Part shown: piece by piece, positions 7,898-16,277 of the stretch
How the letters are laid out: the number at the start of each line of letters is the position of its first letter
How positions within the stretch are numbered: position 1 is the first letter of the stretch
Assembly: GCA_963743595.1 (NCBI GenBank)
Contig: CAVURW010000276.1
Span: forward strand, 1 to 44,441
Direction of reading: 5' to 3'
Length of the DNA stretch: 44,441 bases
From: CAVURW01 sp963743595
GTDB lineage: Bacteria > Verrucomicrobiota > Verrucomicrobiia > Methylacidiphilales > UBA1321
The notes under the pieces: model-generated
Told to the model about the DNA's origin: nothing
The model's input: only the letters and a program-made list of their open reading frames with translations
Databases searched by the model: none
Made by a program: the position numbers and the translations under genes

Positions 7898-8771
7898 TCG
7901 CATGACCCTGCGGACGCAACGCAATACCGAACAAATGCTGGGCCGACTTGTTAAACACTTCGGGAACGTCAACCCTGCAGCGTTAACCCACGCTCGGGCG
8001 CAAGCGTACTACGATGCCATGAAAGAGGGCGGTATGTCCGAAACAACGGCCCAAACCTACATTGCTCGGACCAGGCCTTTCTTTGAATGGCTCTTTAGGG
8101 AGTGCCACTCGATCCGAGAAAACCCTTTCTCAAGAATCAAAATGGGCAGGTTGGTGAGTGCTGCCCGGAAGGAGTTTTGCGAGCCTGAGCTGCGGAATAA
8201 ATTGATCGAGGAATGCACTCGACCTGATCTTAAGTTCATTCTTTACTGCGGGTTTCACTCAGGACTCCGCCGAACGGAGATTAGCGAAGCTCGCCCGTGC
8301 TGGTTTGACCTGAGTCGGAATCTTCTAACCATCCGGAAGCTGAGCCCGACAGAGGCCGCTGCCAAGGGACTTGATCCGTTTGATCTTAAGGATCGTGAAG
8401 AGCGGACAATCCCCTTAAGCACGGCTTTTTCAAAATGGCTAAAGGAATGGAAGACGGGAATCAAAGTTCCCGACGGAACCGTCAGCAAGTGGAGCCCCGA
8501 GCAGGACTACATGCTTGCCCCAGGGGTCCGTCGAAATCGGTATATTTACCGATACGACTTTCGCCGCCCCTTCGAAGATTACATGGTTAAACACGATTGC
8601 GACTGGGTAACCATCCATACGATGAGGCGAACCTTTGCAAGCCTTGCGGCTTCGTCAGGAACTCCTCTCTACCATATCGCCAAGTGGCTAGGTGACGACA
8701 TCCAAACTACCCAGAGGCACTACGCTCATTTGGCACCAGATGGCGGTCTTCTGGACAAGGCGATTGGATAG
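7641..8771 (+). CDS. Tyrosine recombinase (phage-type integrase)
   Basis: It catalyses site-specific integration and excision. From the ATG at 7641 (7647 is equally possible; the in-frame TTG at 7629 lies within a repeat copy) the protein is 376 residues. An N-terminal arm-binding region includes GTWWYGRMRKGKR, followed by a SAM-like core-binding helical region (residues about 75-165) and a catalytic domain: Arg210 in GLRRTEIS, His326-x-x-Arg329 in HTMRR, and nucleophile Tyr361 in QRHYAHL. The position that is usually the second His (GHS...) is Asp352 here (LGDDIQTTQ), a departure that may or may not impair activity. It lies 110 bp from the 3' end of tRNA-Ala, the expected place for an integrase. 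The rest of the element is decayed. Confidence 0.93.
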   Translation: MQMNTLKKAARTIEDRPKGLYRRSECGTWWYGRMRKGKRVSVSLETQDYVEAIQKAKNLEDTPEMNPGGLLEAEIERYVVAKIVANRMTLRTQRNTEQMLGRLVKHFGNVNPAALTHARAQAYYDAMKEGGMSETTAQTYIARTRPFFEWLFRECHSIRENPFSRIKMGRLVSAARKEFCEPELRNKLIEECTRPDLKFILYCGFHSGLRRTEISEARPCWFDLSRNLLTIRKLSPTEAAAKGLDPFDLKDREERTIPLSTAFSKWLKEWKTGIKVPDGTVSKWSPEQDYMLAPGVRRNRYIYRYDFRRPFEDYMVKHDCDWVTIHTMRRTFASLAASSGTPLYHIAKWLGDDIQTTQRHYAHLAPDGGLLDKAIG

Positions 8772-9062
8772 GTTTTGAAAGAGTTGTTGGACAAACTAGA
8801 AAATCTCGTTGGCTCGCAAGCAGTTATATGTGCGTATTAATCTAGTCTTGCCGGGCTAAAAAACTTGGCTACGGTTTAAGAAAGCCAAAGATACCAGAGA
8901 GGGCAGGCGGCCCACTGAAGAACGTCATGGCTCCTAAAGGGAGACATCGTGCGTTTAGAGTATCGGTCTAATTTCATTCGAACTGGCCTTCGCCAGTCTC
9001 GATCCATCGCGGAAACCTCATTCCGGTTCCCACTCTTCTGCACATCGTCTTCGTCGGCTTTC
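8772..9062 (+). other. Non-coding or decayed part of the integrated element
   Basis: I see no convincing gene between the integrase and the ParA remnant. The stretch contains a hairpin ACTGGC-CTTC-GCCAGT at 8982-8997 without a T-run. An A- and CA-rich low-complexity tract (about 9070-9170) follows. A degenerate relative of the integrase motif (TGGCTACGG, near 8864-8872) is present. Short open frames here lack family signatures or plausible starts. Confidence 0.5.
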
Positions 9063-9395
9063 TTATCCAACACAAACACACAACACATACGACAATGCAA
9101 AACTACGAAAACGAAAGCAAAGACCCAAACAACCAGAAGAACAAAAACAAAAATAACCCCGGAAAATCCCGCAAGCTGGGGCCCGATCTGAGTTGCGCGA
9201 ATACGATGATTCTAAGTCGAAAACGCGGCCCATTCCCGCGTTTTCTTGATCGCAATCAAATGCTGAGAAGACGATGCCCTTTTCCGTGAGCATGTCCGCC
9301 AGGGTGATCATTGCGAAGGTTTTGCCTACGCCTCCCTTACCACCAAGGGAGAAGGCCAGTCGTTTGTTTTGTTGTTGAGTAGGATTTGTGCCCAT
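9063..9395 (-). pseudogene. Truncated ParA/MinD-type ATPase
   Basis: From the ATG at 9395 the first about 60 residues are clearly ParA-like: a deviant Walker A GGKGGVGKT (residues 18-26) followed by an FSAFDCDQENAG block that matches mobilisation-plasmid ParA/MobD-type ATPases. After about residue 62 the reading turns into low-complexity Cys/Phe/Arg text derived from the A-rich tract on the other strand, so the Walker A' end, Walker B and C-terminal half are missing. Intact relatives are about 200-260 residues. The gene is divergent from the relaxase remnant, as in mobilisation modules. I read it as a relic of a plasmid or mobilisable element. The open frame remains translatable, but ATPase function is very unlikely. 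Confidence 0.7.
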
Positions 9396-9462
9396 GCACG
9401 AAGTTCAACACGGTTCGGGTAGAACTGGGTTGGGCACGGGTGACTCCTGATCAGAAGACTGA

Positions 9463-10014
9463 ACTGGAGCGGATTTACAAGAATGCCGAGGAGAGGTCCA
9501 GGAAGGCGACAAGATTCAGCTCATGGCGAACGACAAGAAACGGGGCTTGTTCAACGGGGATGTTTACACCGTGAAGTCACTCCAGAAGGATGGTTCCCTT
9601 GAAACGGAAGAGGGAAAGACCATTCCCAAAAGATCTCATGCTCTTACCCACGGCTACGTGCTGACTTCCCATAGGTCCCAAGGCAAAACGGCTGAGCATG
9701 TGGTTGTGGCGGCGGAGCAACTGTGGAGCAAGGCTTGTTACGTGGCGTGTTCCCGAGGTAGGGAAACGGCCAGCGTTCACACCGTGGACAAGGACAGGCT
9801 TTATTCGGCGCTGCCTCATTCTGAAGATCGACTCTCGGTAAGTGACGTCCTAAAAGAGAGCCAAAACCAGAATAGGGGCAAAAGAGTCGAGGCCGTTCTG
9901 AAGGAGTACGAAGCTGAAAGGAATCGGAGTCCAGTTAATGCGTCTATTTTACCTTCCATAGAACCAGAGTCGCTCGATGTGGCATTGTTCAAAGGAAAGT
10001 CAAATTCAAGGTAA
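9463..10014 (+). pseudogene. C-terminal fragment of MobF-type relaxase/helicase
   Basis: The frame is open from a TGA at 9460-9462. It contains the end of a RecD-like helicase domain as found in TrwC/TraA/TraI relaxases: NGDVYTVKSL, then GYVLTSHRSQGKTAEHVVVA (motif V region) and YVACSRGRETASV (motif VI with the arginine finger). The N-terminal relaxase tyrosines and the Walker A half are absent, and upstream text in another frame (VTPDQKTELER) suggests frameshifts as well as truncation. Full-length relatives are close to 900-1000 residues. The first ATG is 9523, but this is not a natural start. Together with the ParA remnant and the integrase it identifies a formerly conjugative or mobilisable element. 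Confidence 0.78.
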
Positions 10015-10393
10015 GAGACATCCTTCCAAACGAAAATCACCTTTCGCGGTCAAGTATTTTACAGTAGCTTTCCATATTATAAAGATCCTCTGACTGGCGA
10101 ATATCTTCATCTTCCTCCCAATGAAGACCCTAGGCAAAAACGATCTTTTCCCGAGAATTTTCAGTATTTGTAAAGAGCGCTTTGTGGTCAGCAAGAGCCA
10201 GTGATGAATTGAAAAGATCGTTGCGACAATGGGTGTTTCTATCGGCAGCGGAGAGATTCGAGACAGAATATGAGATTGGAGGACGATCGGGAAGAGATCG
10301 AAGGGCTTCGTGAATTCGGTCGCCATCCCGCGACGGCGGAAGAGGGAGCGGAGTACGATCGATAACGATTCATCAGGAGTCATAAAAAAAGGG
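10015..10393 (+). other. Decayed coding remnant at the right end of the element
   Basis: No intact gene. On the plus strand one frame gives a protein-like stretch (YKDPLTGEYLHLPPNEDP) that hits a stop near 10171. After a frame change another stretch reads SDELKRSLRQWVF and AAERFETEYE. These look like pieces of one frameshifted protein that I cannot identify. A 125-codon minus-strand frame across the same bases has no family features and I treat it as a shadow. Confidence 0.4.
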
Positions 10394-10467
10394 CGACCCC
10401 AGTTGGACTCGAACCAACAACCTACGCTTTAGAAGAGCGTTGCTCTATCCGATTGAGCTATGAGGTC
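10394..10467 (-). tRNA. tRNA-Arg (anticodon TCT)
   Basis: On the minus strand a 74-nt cloverleaf folds: acceptor GACCTCA pairs with TGGGGTC (with G-T wobble), discriminator G, anticodon stem ACGCT/AGCGT with loop CTTCTAA (TCT, reads AGA/AGG), T arm GTTGG/TTCGAGT/CCAAC. No CCA is encoded. Its 3' end points toward the integrase-bearing region, mirroring the tRNA-Ala at the other edge. Confidence 0.95.
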
Positions 10468-10555
10468 TGAAAAAGGGGGTGCGACGAAAGCGCAAGCTCC
10501 CGCTACCCCGATGGTAACGAATTATCGTGTTGGCCGCAATAGAGCAAAGGTCCTG

Positions 10556-11389
10556 CTACCCGGCGTGGAGACGCTCGATGCGCTTGGCGAAGGGTGGATG
10601 CGTAGGGAAGGGGGCACCAGCCGAAACCTGTCCCTGGGAGTTTCCGTAGTGCGCTTGCATCTTTTCGAGAAACTCCACGAGAGCCCCGCGACTGTAGCCA
10701 GCCTCGGAGGCAAGCGAGCGGCCACCCTGATCTGCTTCATACTCGTCCGTGTAGCTTAAACCGTGGAACAAGGTCTTGCTGCACGCGCCGAACAAATTCG
10801 CCAGTTGCTCGCGTCCCGTTACGCTTGCTCCAACTTCGAGAAGCCCGTTCTTCAATTGCTGCCCATGGTATTCACTCAAAACATGTCGCTTGGCGATGTG
10901 CGTGATTTCATGACCGAGAACCGCTGCGAGTTCAGCGTTATCTGGACATTGATCGTAGAGTCCACGTGTAATGAAAACCCAGCCGCCGGGCGCGGACATA
11001 CCATCGACATGAGAGCTGTTGAGAATGCCGAAGCGGAAGGTAACGTCGTATCCACATTTTCTAGCGACCGAGCGCCCGACCAGGACCACCCGCCGATTGG
11101 CTGCCTCGTCTTCATCCAGTCCGCCGAAGTGCGAGACAATATCGACCGCAACACCGCATCCGATCTTCCATTCTTCAGCCTTTTTATTGACGCCGATTCC
11201 TGCGCCTTGAGCAGCGGTTATGGTGCCGTGTAACAGGCCCAATAAGCCACCGGGAGCGGGTGCCGGAGCCGCAGGGGCTGGCGTGGCAGCCGGAGGATGA
11301 AACAGCTTTTGAAAATTCGGAAACTGGGCGGTAGCGACGCCGCCAATCAGAACCGCAACGAAAAAGGCGAGAGGGAAGTAGTTTTTCAT
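10556..11389 (-). CDS. M48-family zinc metalloprotease, exported
   Basis: The 277-residue protein begins with a signal peptide or anchor (hydrophobic residues 5-21 ending ATA-Q), then an Ala/Pro-rich linker (residues 33-48) and a peptidase M48 domain: HEITH at 160-164 (zinc ligands His160 and His164, catalytic Glu161) and the third ligand in YTDEYEAD (Glu216). GGWVFITRGL and PTHPPFAKRIERL are typical of Oma1/BepA-like periplasmic M48 proteases, which degrade misfolded outer-membrane proteins. The BepA TPR domain is absent. Its ATG follows immediately on the TAA of the upstream SH3-domain gene, indicating translational coupling and a shared periplasmic role. Downstream is tRNA-Arg. Confidence 0.9.
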   Translation of the reverse strand: MKNYFPLAFFVAVLIGGVATAQFPNFQKLFHPPAATPAPAAPAPAPGGLLGLLHGTITAAQGAGIGVNKKAEEWKIGCGVAVDIVSHFGGLDEDEAANRRVVLVGRSVARKCGYDVTFRFGILNSSHVDGMSAPGGWVFITRGLYDQCPDNAELAAVLGHEITHIAKRHVLSEYHGQQLKNGLLEVGASVTGREQLANLFGACSKTLFHGLSYTDEYEADQGGRSLASEAGYSRGALVEFLEKMQAHYGNSQGQVSAGAPFPTHPPFAKRIERLHAG

Positions 11390-12079
11390 TTATTCTGGGG
11401 GCTTCACAAGGTTCGTTTGAGTGGCGTCCGTGCTGGGAGCAGCTGGGGTCGGAGCGGTTTCTGTTGGGGCGGGAGACGTTGCAGGTGGGGCTTGATTCGT
11501 TTGATCCAGCGGCGTGTTATTGGTAGCCGGAACTACGGTTGAGTTTGTTGTCGGAATTGCAGGTGCCTCCGGTGCGGCCGGAGCCGATCCCTCCCGGCCA
11601 TTCTTGACGAATTCGGTTACCTCAGAGCTAGAGATGCTGGCGTTAAACCGCATCATCCATTTCAGTTGTGCCACCGTCACGGCTTTGCTTTGGCCGGCAT
11701 ACGATTCCGCGTCCTTATCAAAGCTAAAACCGCGAGCCGCTGCGGAATTATCGGCACCGTTAAGTGATTGACCACCGGAGAGATCGAGGTCCTCTGAGCC
11801 AGAGGAGGCGGCGGTGTCGGAAAGGTTATCCTTATAGGCCCACCCGGTACCACTACTCGACTTGATTTGGACCCATTTCCCATCGACGGAAACGACGGTG
11901 TAGCCTTGGTTGGTCTTCAGGGTCGCGATCGTTTCGGAGCTCGCATCTTTCGAGGCGTGCAGAGCTGTGCTCTTGGTGGGGTAAGCCTTGCTGCCAGCTT
12001 CGATTGAGGCCTGCGCAGCCCACATCGTGATAAGGGCTAAACATGCCAGAAAGGCGTAGGTATAGGTTTTTAATTTCAT
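11390..12079 (-). CDS. Secreted SH3-domain protein
   Basis: The 229-residue protein has a classical signal peptide (MKLKTYTYAFLACLALITM, cleavage near AQA-S). A bacterial SH3 (SH3_3-type) domain follows at about residues 33-90, with ALHASKDASSETIATLK, GYTVVSVDGKWVQIK and the closing GTGWAYKDNL. A central region (about 95-155) is of unknown fold, and the tail is Ala/Pro/Thr-rich and disordered. Bacterial SH3 domains commonly bind peptidoglycan or cell-wall peptides. The gene lies 42 bp after the cyclase and directly abuts the M48 protease gene (TAA then ATG), so this is the third gene of a four-gene minus-strand operon. No catalytic motif is visible, so the role is probably scaffolding or wall binding. 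Confidence 0.83.
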   Translation of the reverse strand: MKLKTYTYAFLACLALITMWAAQASIEAGSKAYPTKSTALHASKDASSETIATLKTNQGYTVVSVDGKWVQIKSSSGTGWAYKDNLSDTAASSGSEDLDLSGGQSLNGADNSAAARGFSFDKDAESYAGQSKAVTVAQLKWMMRFNASISSSEVTEFVKNGREGSAPAAPEAPAIPTTNSTVVPATNNTPLDQTNQAPPATSPAPTETAPTPAAPSTDATQTNLVKPPE

Positions 12080-12121
12080 GAGTTGACAGGCTCCTTTTGG
12101 AAAAGTGAAGGGGAGATAAGC

Positions 12122-14119
12122 CTATTTCTCGTCCAGTTTCAAGACTCCATTCCAGTTTTCTGGAAGGTTTTCTTCCTTTAGTTCCTGAATATATTCCGTG
12201 TAGAAATGAGCAACGGGATCTTTCGGGTTCAGTTTCAATACGTCGTCAAAACGGGCCTGCGCCTCGCCCCATTTCTGTTTCAAATGAAATTCGTAACCCT
12301 CTATAGACAGCGTCTGGATTTGTTTTTGTGTCGCATCCAGTTCACCCGTTTTTGCTAGGAGTTCGTACACAGGTACAGGTAGAGTTTTCCCTTTCACCTG
12401 AAGCAGAGCCAGAGGGCGGACCTCGATCTTTCCTTGCGCCAAATCGACCGTCCTCTGGGCGATTATGATGCCCGTGGAAAATCTCTTGTTTGCGCCTTCC
12501 AGTCGACTTGCCAGATTCACCGCATCACCGATGACCGAGTAATTGTAGAGCTGCGAGGACCCGATAAGCCCGACGGTGCAGACATCCGTGTTAAGACCGA
12601 TCCGCGCGTAGAGATTGGCACCAAACTGTTTGTTCCACTCAGGAGCCAATTCGGCCAGACGCCGCTGGCATTCAATCGCTGCGTGACACGCCTGCCATGC
12701 GTGGTTCGGGTTGTGATCGGGCGCACCCCAAAACGCGAGAATCGCGTCGCCGATATATTTATCCAGTGTGCCCTCTTCATTCACGATGAGCTGGCTCATT
12801 TCGTTAAGGTAATCGTTGAGCATGGCGACAAGCCGGTCCGACGACATTTTTTCGGAGAGCGTGGTGAATCCGCTCAAATCCGAGAACATAATGGTCAACT
12901 CTGCTTTCTCACCACCCAGTGTGACTGCACCGGGCTGATTGACTAGTCGTTGAACCATTTTCTTCGAAACGAATTTGCCGAAGAGATCGGTCACCATGCG
13001 CCGTTTGCGTCCCTCTTTGATGAAGTTGTAGCTGGCTCCGAGCCCGAACGCGGATGCGAGCGAGCCCTCGATCATGACCGGACGCAGCCAGATCTCATTT
13101 CGAAATGCGATGTATGTGCTGCCCCCTACCAGCACAGCAAGAACGAGCGTCCAGAGCCCGTCCAAGTAGAAGCTCGGGAACCGGATGACGAGCCCGCCGG
13201 AGATCAATGCAGCAAGAAAAATCAGGCAAATTTGAATGGACGAGGGAACCTCTCGGAAAAACTTGTTCTGCAGTTCATTCGAGCGACTGGTCAGCTGGAA
13301 CATGACGCCCGGCTCATTCGATCCCAGGGGAAAGGCGTGCCGATCAAAACCTGAAGTGGTCACATTACCGATGTAAACAATCTTGTCTTTAAAATTGGCC
13401 GCGTCGGAGTTGGACGGTTTTTGCGGAGGAAGCTGAGGCGGGCGACTCACCAGCTCGGCAAAGGCCTTGGGATCGAGATTGGCGAGTGCATCTTCTGGAA
13501 GAGATCGAAGCATGTAGAAGCCTCGGGCAACAATCGGTTGGCACTCAATAAAACCTGTCTCCCCCTTTCGGGACGCTGAATCGGCGAATCGAGGGGGCCA
13601 AGCGAGCAGTCGGTGCTGCTTATCATACCGGCCGACGCCAATCCGATCTGACAGCGTATCGTCAAACGTCGGTTGGAAGAGCGCGAAGCCCGGTTTACCG
13701 TTGCTACTTGGAGAAGCCGCAAAGGTAACATTGCCGGCGGCTTGCGCCGTGACACGGAGAAGATCGTCTTGAGAGCCGTCGGGATCAGGCGTCGAAAAGA
13801 AAATATCGAAGCGTATTTCCTTAGCTCCACAGGCCTTTAGGTACAGGATCATGTAGGCGTAGGCACCATGCGGCCAGGGCCACGACCATTTCCGTTTTTC
13901 CGCGAAATAGTTCAATGCAGGTTCGTCGATCGAGACCAGTCGAATGGAGTCATCGAGTGGTCGAAGGTCGGCGGTAGCGACGGTAAGGTTGTCGAAAACG
14001 AGCCAGTTGATCTCTTCCATAAGCGGAATGAAGCTGAGGCCGATCCATACAAGGGCGCACAAGAGAGCTATGGCGAGTTCAAGGTAGCGCGCTTTCAGCA
14101 GGACGATAAGGCGGTTCAT
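12122..14119 (-). CDS. CHASE2-domain class III nucleotide cyclase
   Basis: I set the start at the ATG 14119 (MNRLIVLLK); the long open frame further upstream is only the shadow of the preceding gene. The 665-residue protein has an N-terminal helix (about 12-32), an extracytoplasmic CHASE2 sensor (about 40-305, with RLVSIDEPAL and WPWPHGAYA), a cluster of membrane helices (about 310-385) and a class III catalytic domain. Metal-binding Asp414 (FSDLSGFT) and Asp458 (YIGDAI) are present, as is purine-specifying Lys454. The second purine position holds Ser528 (NYSVIGD) rather than Asp, as in class IIIb cyclases, which usually have Thr there; cAMP is the likely product. The tail (about 605-650) resembles a TPR. 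The ATG overlaps the upstream stop (ATGA). Confidence 0.93.
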   Translation of the reverse strand: MNRLIVLLKARYLELAIALLCALVWIGLSFIPLMEEINWLVFDNLTVATADLRPLDDSIRLVSIDEPALNYFAEKRKWSWPWPHGAYAYMILYLKACGAKEIRFDIFFSTPDPDGSQDDLLRVTAQAAGNVTFAASPSSNGKPGFALFQPTFDDTLSDRIGVGRYDKQHRLLAWPPRFADSASRKGETGFIECQPIVARGFYMLRSLPEDALANLDPKAFAELVSRPPQLPPQKPSNSDAANFKDKIVYIGNVTTSGFDRHAFPLGSNEPGVMFQLTSRSNELQNKFFREVPSSIQICLIFLAALISGGLVIRFPSFYLDGLWTLVLAVLVGGSTYIAFRNEIWLRPVMIEGSLASAFGLGASYNFIKEGRKRRMVTDLFGKFVSKKMVQRLVNQPGAVTLGGEKAELTIMFSDLSGFTTLSEKMSSDRLVAMLNDYLNEMSQLIVNEEGTLDKYIGDAILAFWGAPDHNPNHAWQACHAAIECQRRLAELAPEWNKQFGANLYARIGLNTDVCTVGLIGSSQLYNYSVIGDAVNLASRLEGANKRFSTGIIIAQRTVDLAQGKIEVRPLALLQVKGKTLPVPVYELLAKTGELDATQKQIQTLSIEGYEFHLKQKWGEAQARFDDVLKLNPKDPVAHFYTEYIQELKEENLPENWNGVLKLDEK

Positions 14120-16131
14120 GGCTGCTTCAAGATCTTTACCGGAAGGCACACGGAAGCGACGAGACAGAGAAGTAGGGTGGAGGCGGAGATGATCAAACAG
14201 GTGGTTAGATACGGCTCCGAGTAGCGCACGGTCAAGAAAGGTTGTGTGGAATCGAGTGTTATGGGGATTTTCATGCGACCGGTCGGCGCAGGAGTTACCT
14301 CGGTAAACGTCGCAGGAACTGTGTCTGGACCCGCACTGGTTCCAAAGGAGAAACCGTGGAGCGGCACCCAGCCGAGCGAGAGTATTTGCGGTGAGTTTCC
14401 GAGAGAAGCTAGTAGTGCTTCCGGAATGGCAAGATGAAGCTCGTTGCCTGAGATGGTGACCGGAATCGCGGTCTGGGGAGCTGCTTCGAAGAAGGCGAGG
14501 GGAAGAGCGTGGGGATCTTGCCAAACGTCGATAGGGCCGTACCTGCCGACATGCGTCCATTCTGGCTCGACCAGGGGCGGCGGTGCGATGGCGTTCGAGT
14601 CCGTGAGGTAGTAGGCGACGGACCATTCCTGGAGATGCGGAATATCTTGTCTGAAGAGGGGCGCATCCATGGAATGGCGTTCGATTCCAATAAACTCATC
14701 CTCGAGCGCCTCGGTCTTGTTCTGCTTGGTAACGAGAGCGTTGTAGCCATTCATCACCGGCACCTGTGCCAACGTGGCGTAGTTGTAGGTCAGGAGATCG
14801 GGATTATAGATATCGCCCAGGGTAATCGAGAGTAGCGGCTGTGAACGGGCTAGCCGAAGTGTCTCGAGCGGGAGATGGAAGGTGGGGAGATAGCGCGGTA
14901 ATGCAACCGGTGCGAACTTAGAGATCGGCGGCCCTTCGCCCGATATGGAGACCAGCAGGCTGAGCGCGAGTGCGGCGGCGATGGCGTAATTGGCGATTTT
15001 CGCATTGTCCCGACGCAGCGCTTGATCGAGAAGACCCACCGCAGGGGCATAGAGCGCGACTGCAAGAAAGGCGAATTTTCCTCCCCACCGAAATGAGCCG
15101 TAGCCGGGCAAGAGGTGGATGAGATAGAAGCCCGGCGTGCAGAGGGCTATTCCGATGATCGCGAGTAAGAAGAGCCGTCGCGCCGCATTCTCGGATCGAT
15201 AGACGAAAAGGAGTGCTCCATAGAACGGCGATCCGGCTAGGAATACCCAGGCTGCTTGATGCACGTAAGTTCGGGTGAGAAAGCTTCCGAATTGTGCGCA
15301 TAGGGCCACCACGGGCGGTAGCGTGAGATCCAACACGCGGACGATGGACATGGGTCTCGCCCTTTCCGCCGATTCCGAGAGGTGAAGAAACGTGGGACTG
15401 AGGGTGGGGAGCGCAATGAGTCCGGCTAAAAAATTCCCGAAGAGCCAAAGGGCCAGTGCTTGGAACGGGAGTTGAGATCGCGTGCGGATGGTCAGGAGAA
15501 AAAGAGCCTCGAATAAAAGGGAAAACGCGAAGAGATTTAAATTGCCGGATAGTGCAAAGAGCGCCTTGATCAACGCCAGTTGTGCGATTCGTGCCGGTGT
15601 TGGACGGTCCACAAGCCGGAGCGCTTGAAGGAGCGAGAGCGGAACCAATAGAGCGACGTACGAATCGTGAACCCACGCTTGCGGGGCGCAATTGGTGATC
15701 GGTTCCACAAGAAACAGCCACGCGACAAAGGGAGAGCGACGAGGCGAAACTCCCAATTCGCGGGCAAATCGATCCATGGTGAGTGCAGCGGCAATCAAGT
15801 GAATCCAAACGAGCCATTGAATGGGGAAAGAGATGGAATGAAACAAATGACCCAGGGCAGTCGCCAGCAACGTGGGCGGGTAGAAAAAGCCGTTTTGCGA
15901 GTTACCCAAATAGCCGTCACCAAGGTATTGGTAGTAGTTGATTTGGGGGATTTCACCCAGGAGCAGAGACTGGTAATTGTGCTCGTACCAGGGCGTGAAC
16001 TGGGTGATGTTGTCGTCCCAGAAAAACGTCATGGGCTTCGCGACGCCCAGGAAGATGAGAAAGGCGAGCGCTCCGAACGCGGCGATGCAAGCCGGGCGGC
16101 AACGGGCGAACCGATCGGAGGGAGTTTTCAC
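14116..16131 (-). CDS. Polytopic membrane protein, YfhO/GT-C-like
   Basis: The 671-residue protein has roughly a dozen hydrophobic helices and a long hydrophilic region near residues 430-630, with a closing membrane helix. After the first helix comes an acidic extracytoplasmic motif (FFWDDNITQFTPWYEHN), reminiscent of the metal-binding DxD-like loop of GT-C glycosyltransferases and YfhO-type proteins. RWGGKFAFLAVALYAP in the middle and a beta-rich soluble domain before the last helix also fit YfhO-like architecture (lipoteichoic or lipid-linked glycosylation in Firmicutes). The substrate here is unknown. Its stop overlaps the cyclase start by 4 bp, so synthesis of the two is coupled; this pairing of a putative surface-glycan enzyme with a CHASE2 sensor is noteworthy. 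Confidence 0.65.
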   Translation of the reverse strand: MKTPSDRFARCRPACIAAFGALAFLIFLGVAKPMTFFWDDNITQFTPWYEHNYQSLLLGEIPQINYYQYLGDGYLGNSQNGFFYPPTLLATALGHLFHSISFPIQWLVWIHLIAAALTMDRFARELGVSPRRSPFVAWLFLVEPITNCAPQAWVHDSYVALLVPLSLLQALRLVDRPTPARIAQLALIKALFALSGNLNLFAFSLLFEALFLLTIRTRSQLPFQALALWLFGNFLAGLIALPTLSPTFLHLSESAERARPMSIVRVLDLTLPPVVALCAQFGSFLTRTYVHQAAWVFLAGSPFYGALLFVYRSENAARRLFLLAIIGIALCTPGFYLIHLLPGYGSFRWGGKFAFLAVALYAPAVGLLDQALRRDNAKIANYAIAAALALSLLVSISGEGPPISKFAPVALPRYLPTFHLPLETLRLARSQPLLSITLGDIYNPDLLTYNYATLAQVPVMNGYNALVTKQNKTEALEDEFIGIERHSMDAPLFRQDIPHLQEWSVAYYLTDSNAIAPPPLVEPEWTHVGRYGPIDVWQDPHALPLAFFEAAPQTAIPVTISGNELHLAIPEALLASLGNSPQILSLGWVPLHGFSFGTSAGPDTVPATFTEVTPAPTGRMKIPITLDSTQPFLTVRYSEPYLTTCLIISASTLLLCLVASVCLPVKILKQP

Positions 16132-16277
16132 CAGACTGTCAGTTAACAGCAGCCCGGAGACGGGTCAACCTTGAATAAAATTCAACCGCACAGGGGCCGA
16201 GCACAGGGCAGCGCACAGCGCACACATGCCAGAAGAAAAGGGTTGAAGACCGAGCGAAACGTCGGGAAGCTGCTGGA

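Noticed and set aside
8876..9100. Minus-strand 74-codon frame downstream of the integrase
   Set aside because: Composition is random-looking and there is no ribosome site; probably chance.
10006..10383. 125-codon minus-strand gene in the element's right part
   Set aside because: No family features, and the plus strand of the same bases gives more protein-like fragments, suggesting it is a shadow of a decayed plus-strand gene.
7500..10400. attL/attR direct repeats of the tRNA-Ala 3' end
   Set aside because: I compared the last about 25 bases of tRNA-Ala with the region up to tRNA-Arg and found only matches of six or seven bases, which are not convincing.
14120..14626. About 170 extra N-terminal residues for the CHASE2 cyclase
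   Set aside because: The text is Arg/Ser-rich shadow of the YfhO-like gene. The ATGA junction at 14116-14119 and the start of hydrophobic text support the shorter start.
14918..15817. 299-codon minus-strand frame inside the YfhO-like gene
   Set aside because: It is an alternative frame of the same strand over a clear polytopic membrane protein; its Arg/Ser-rich product is typical of a shadow.
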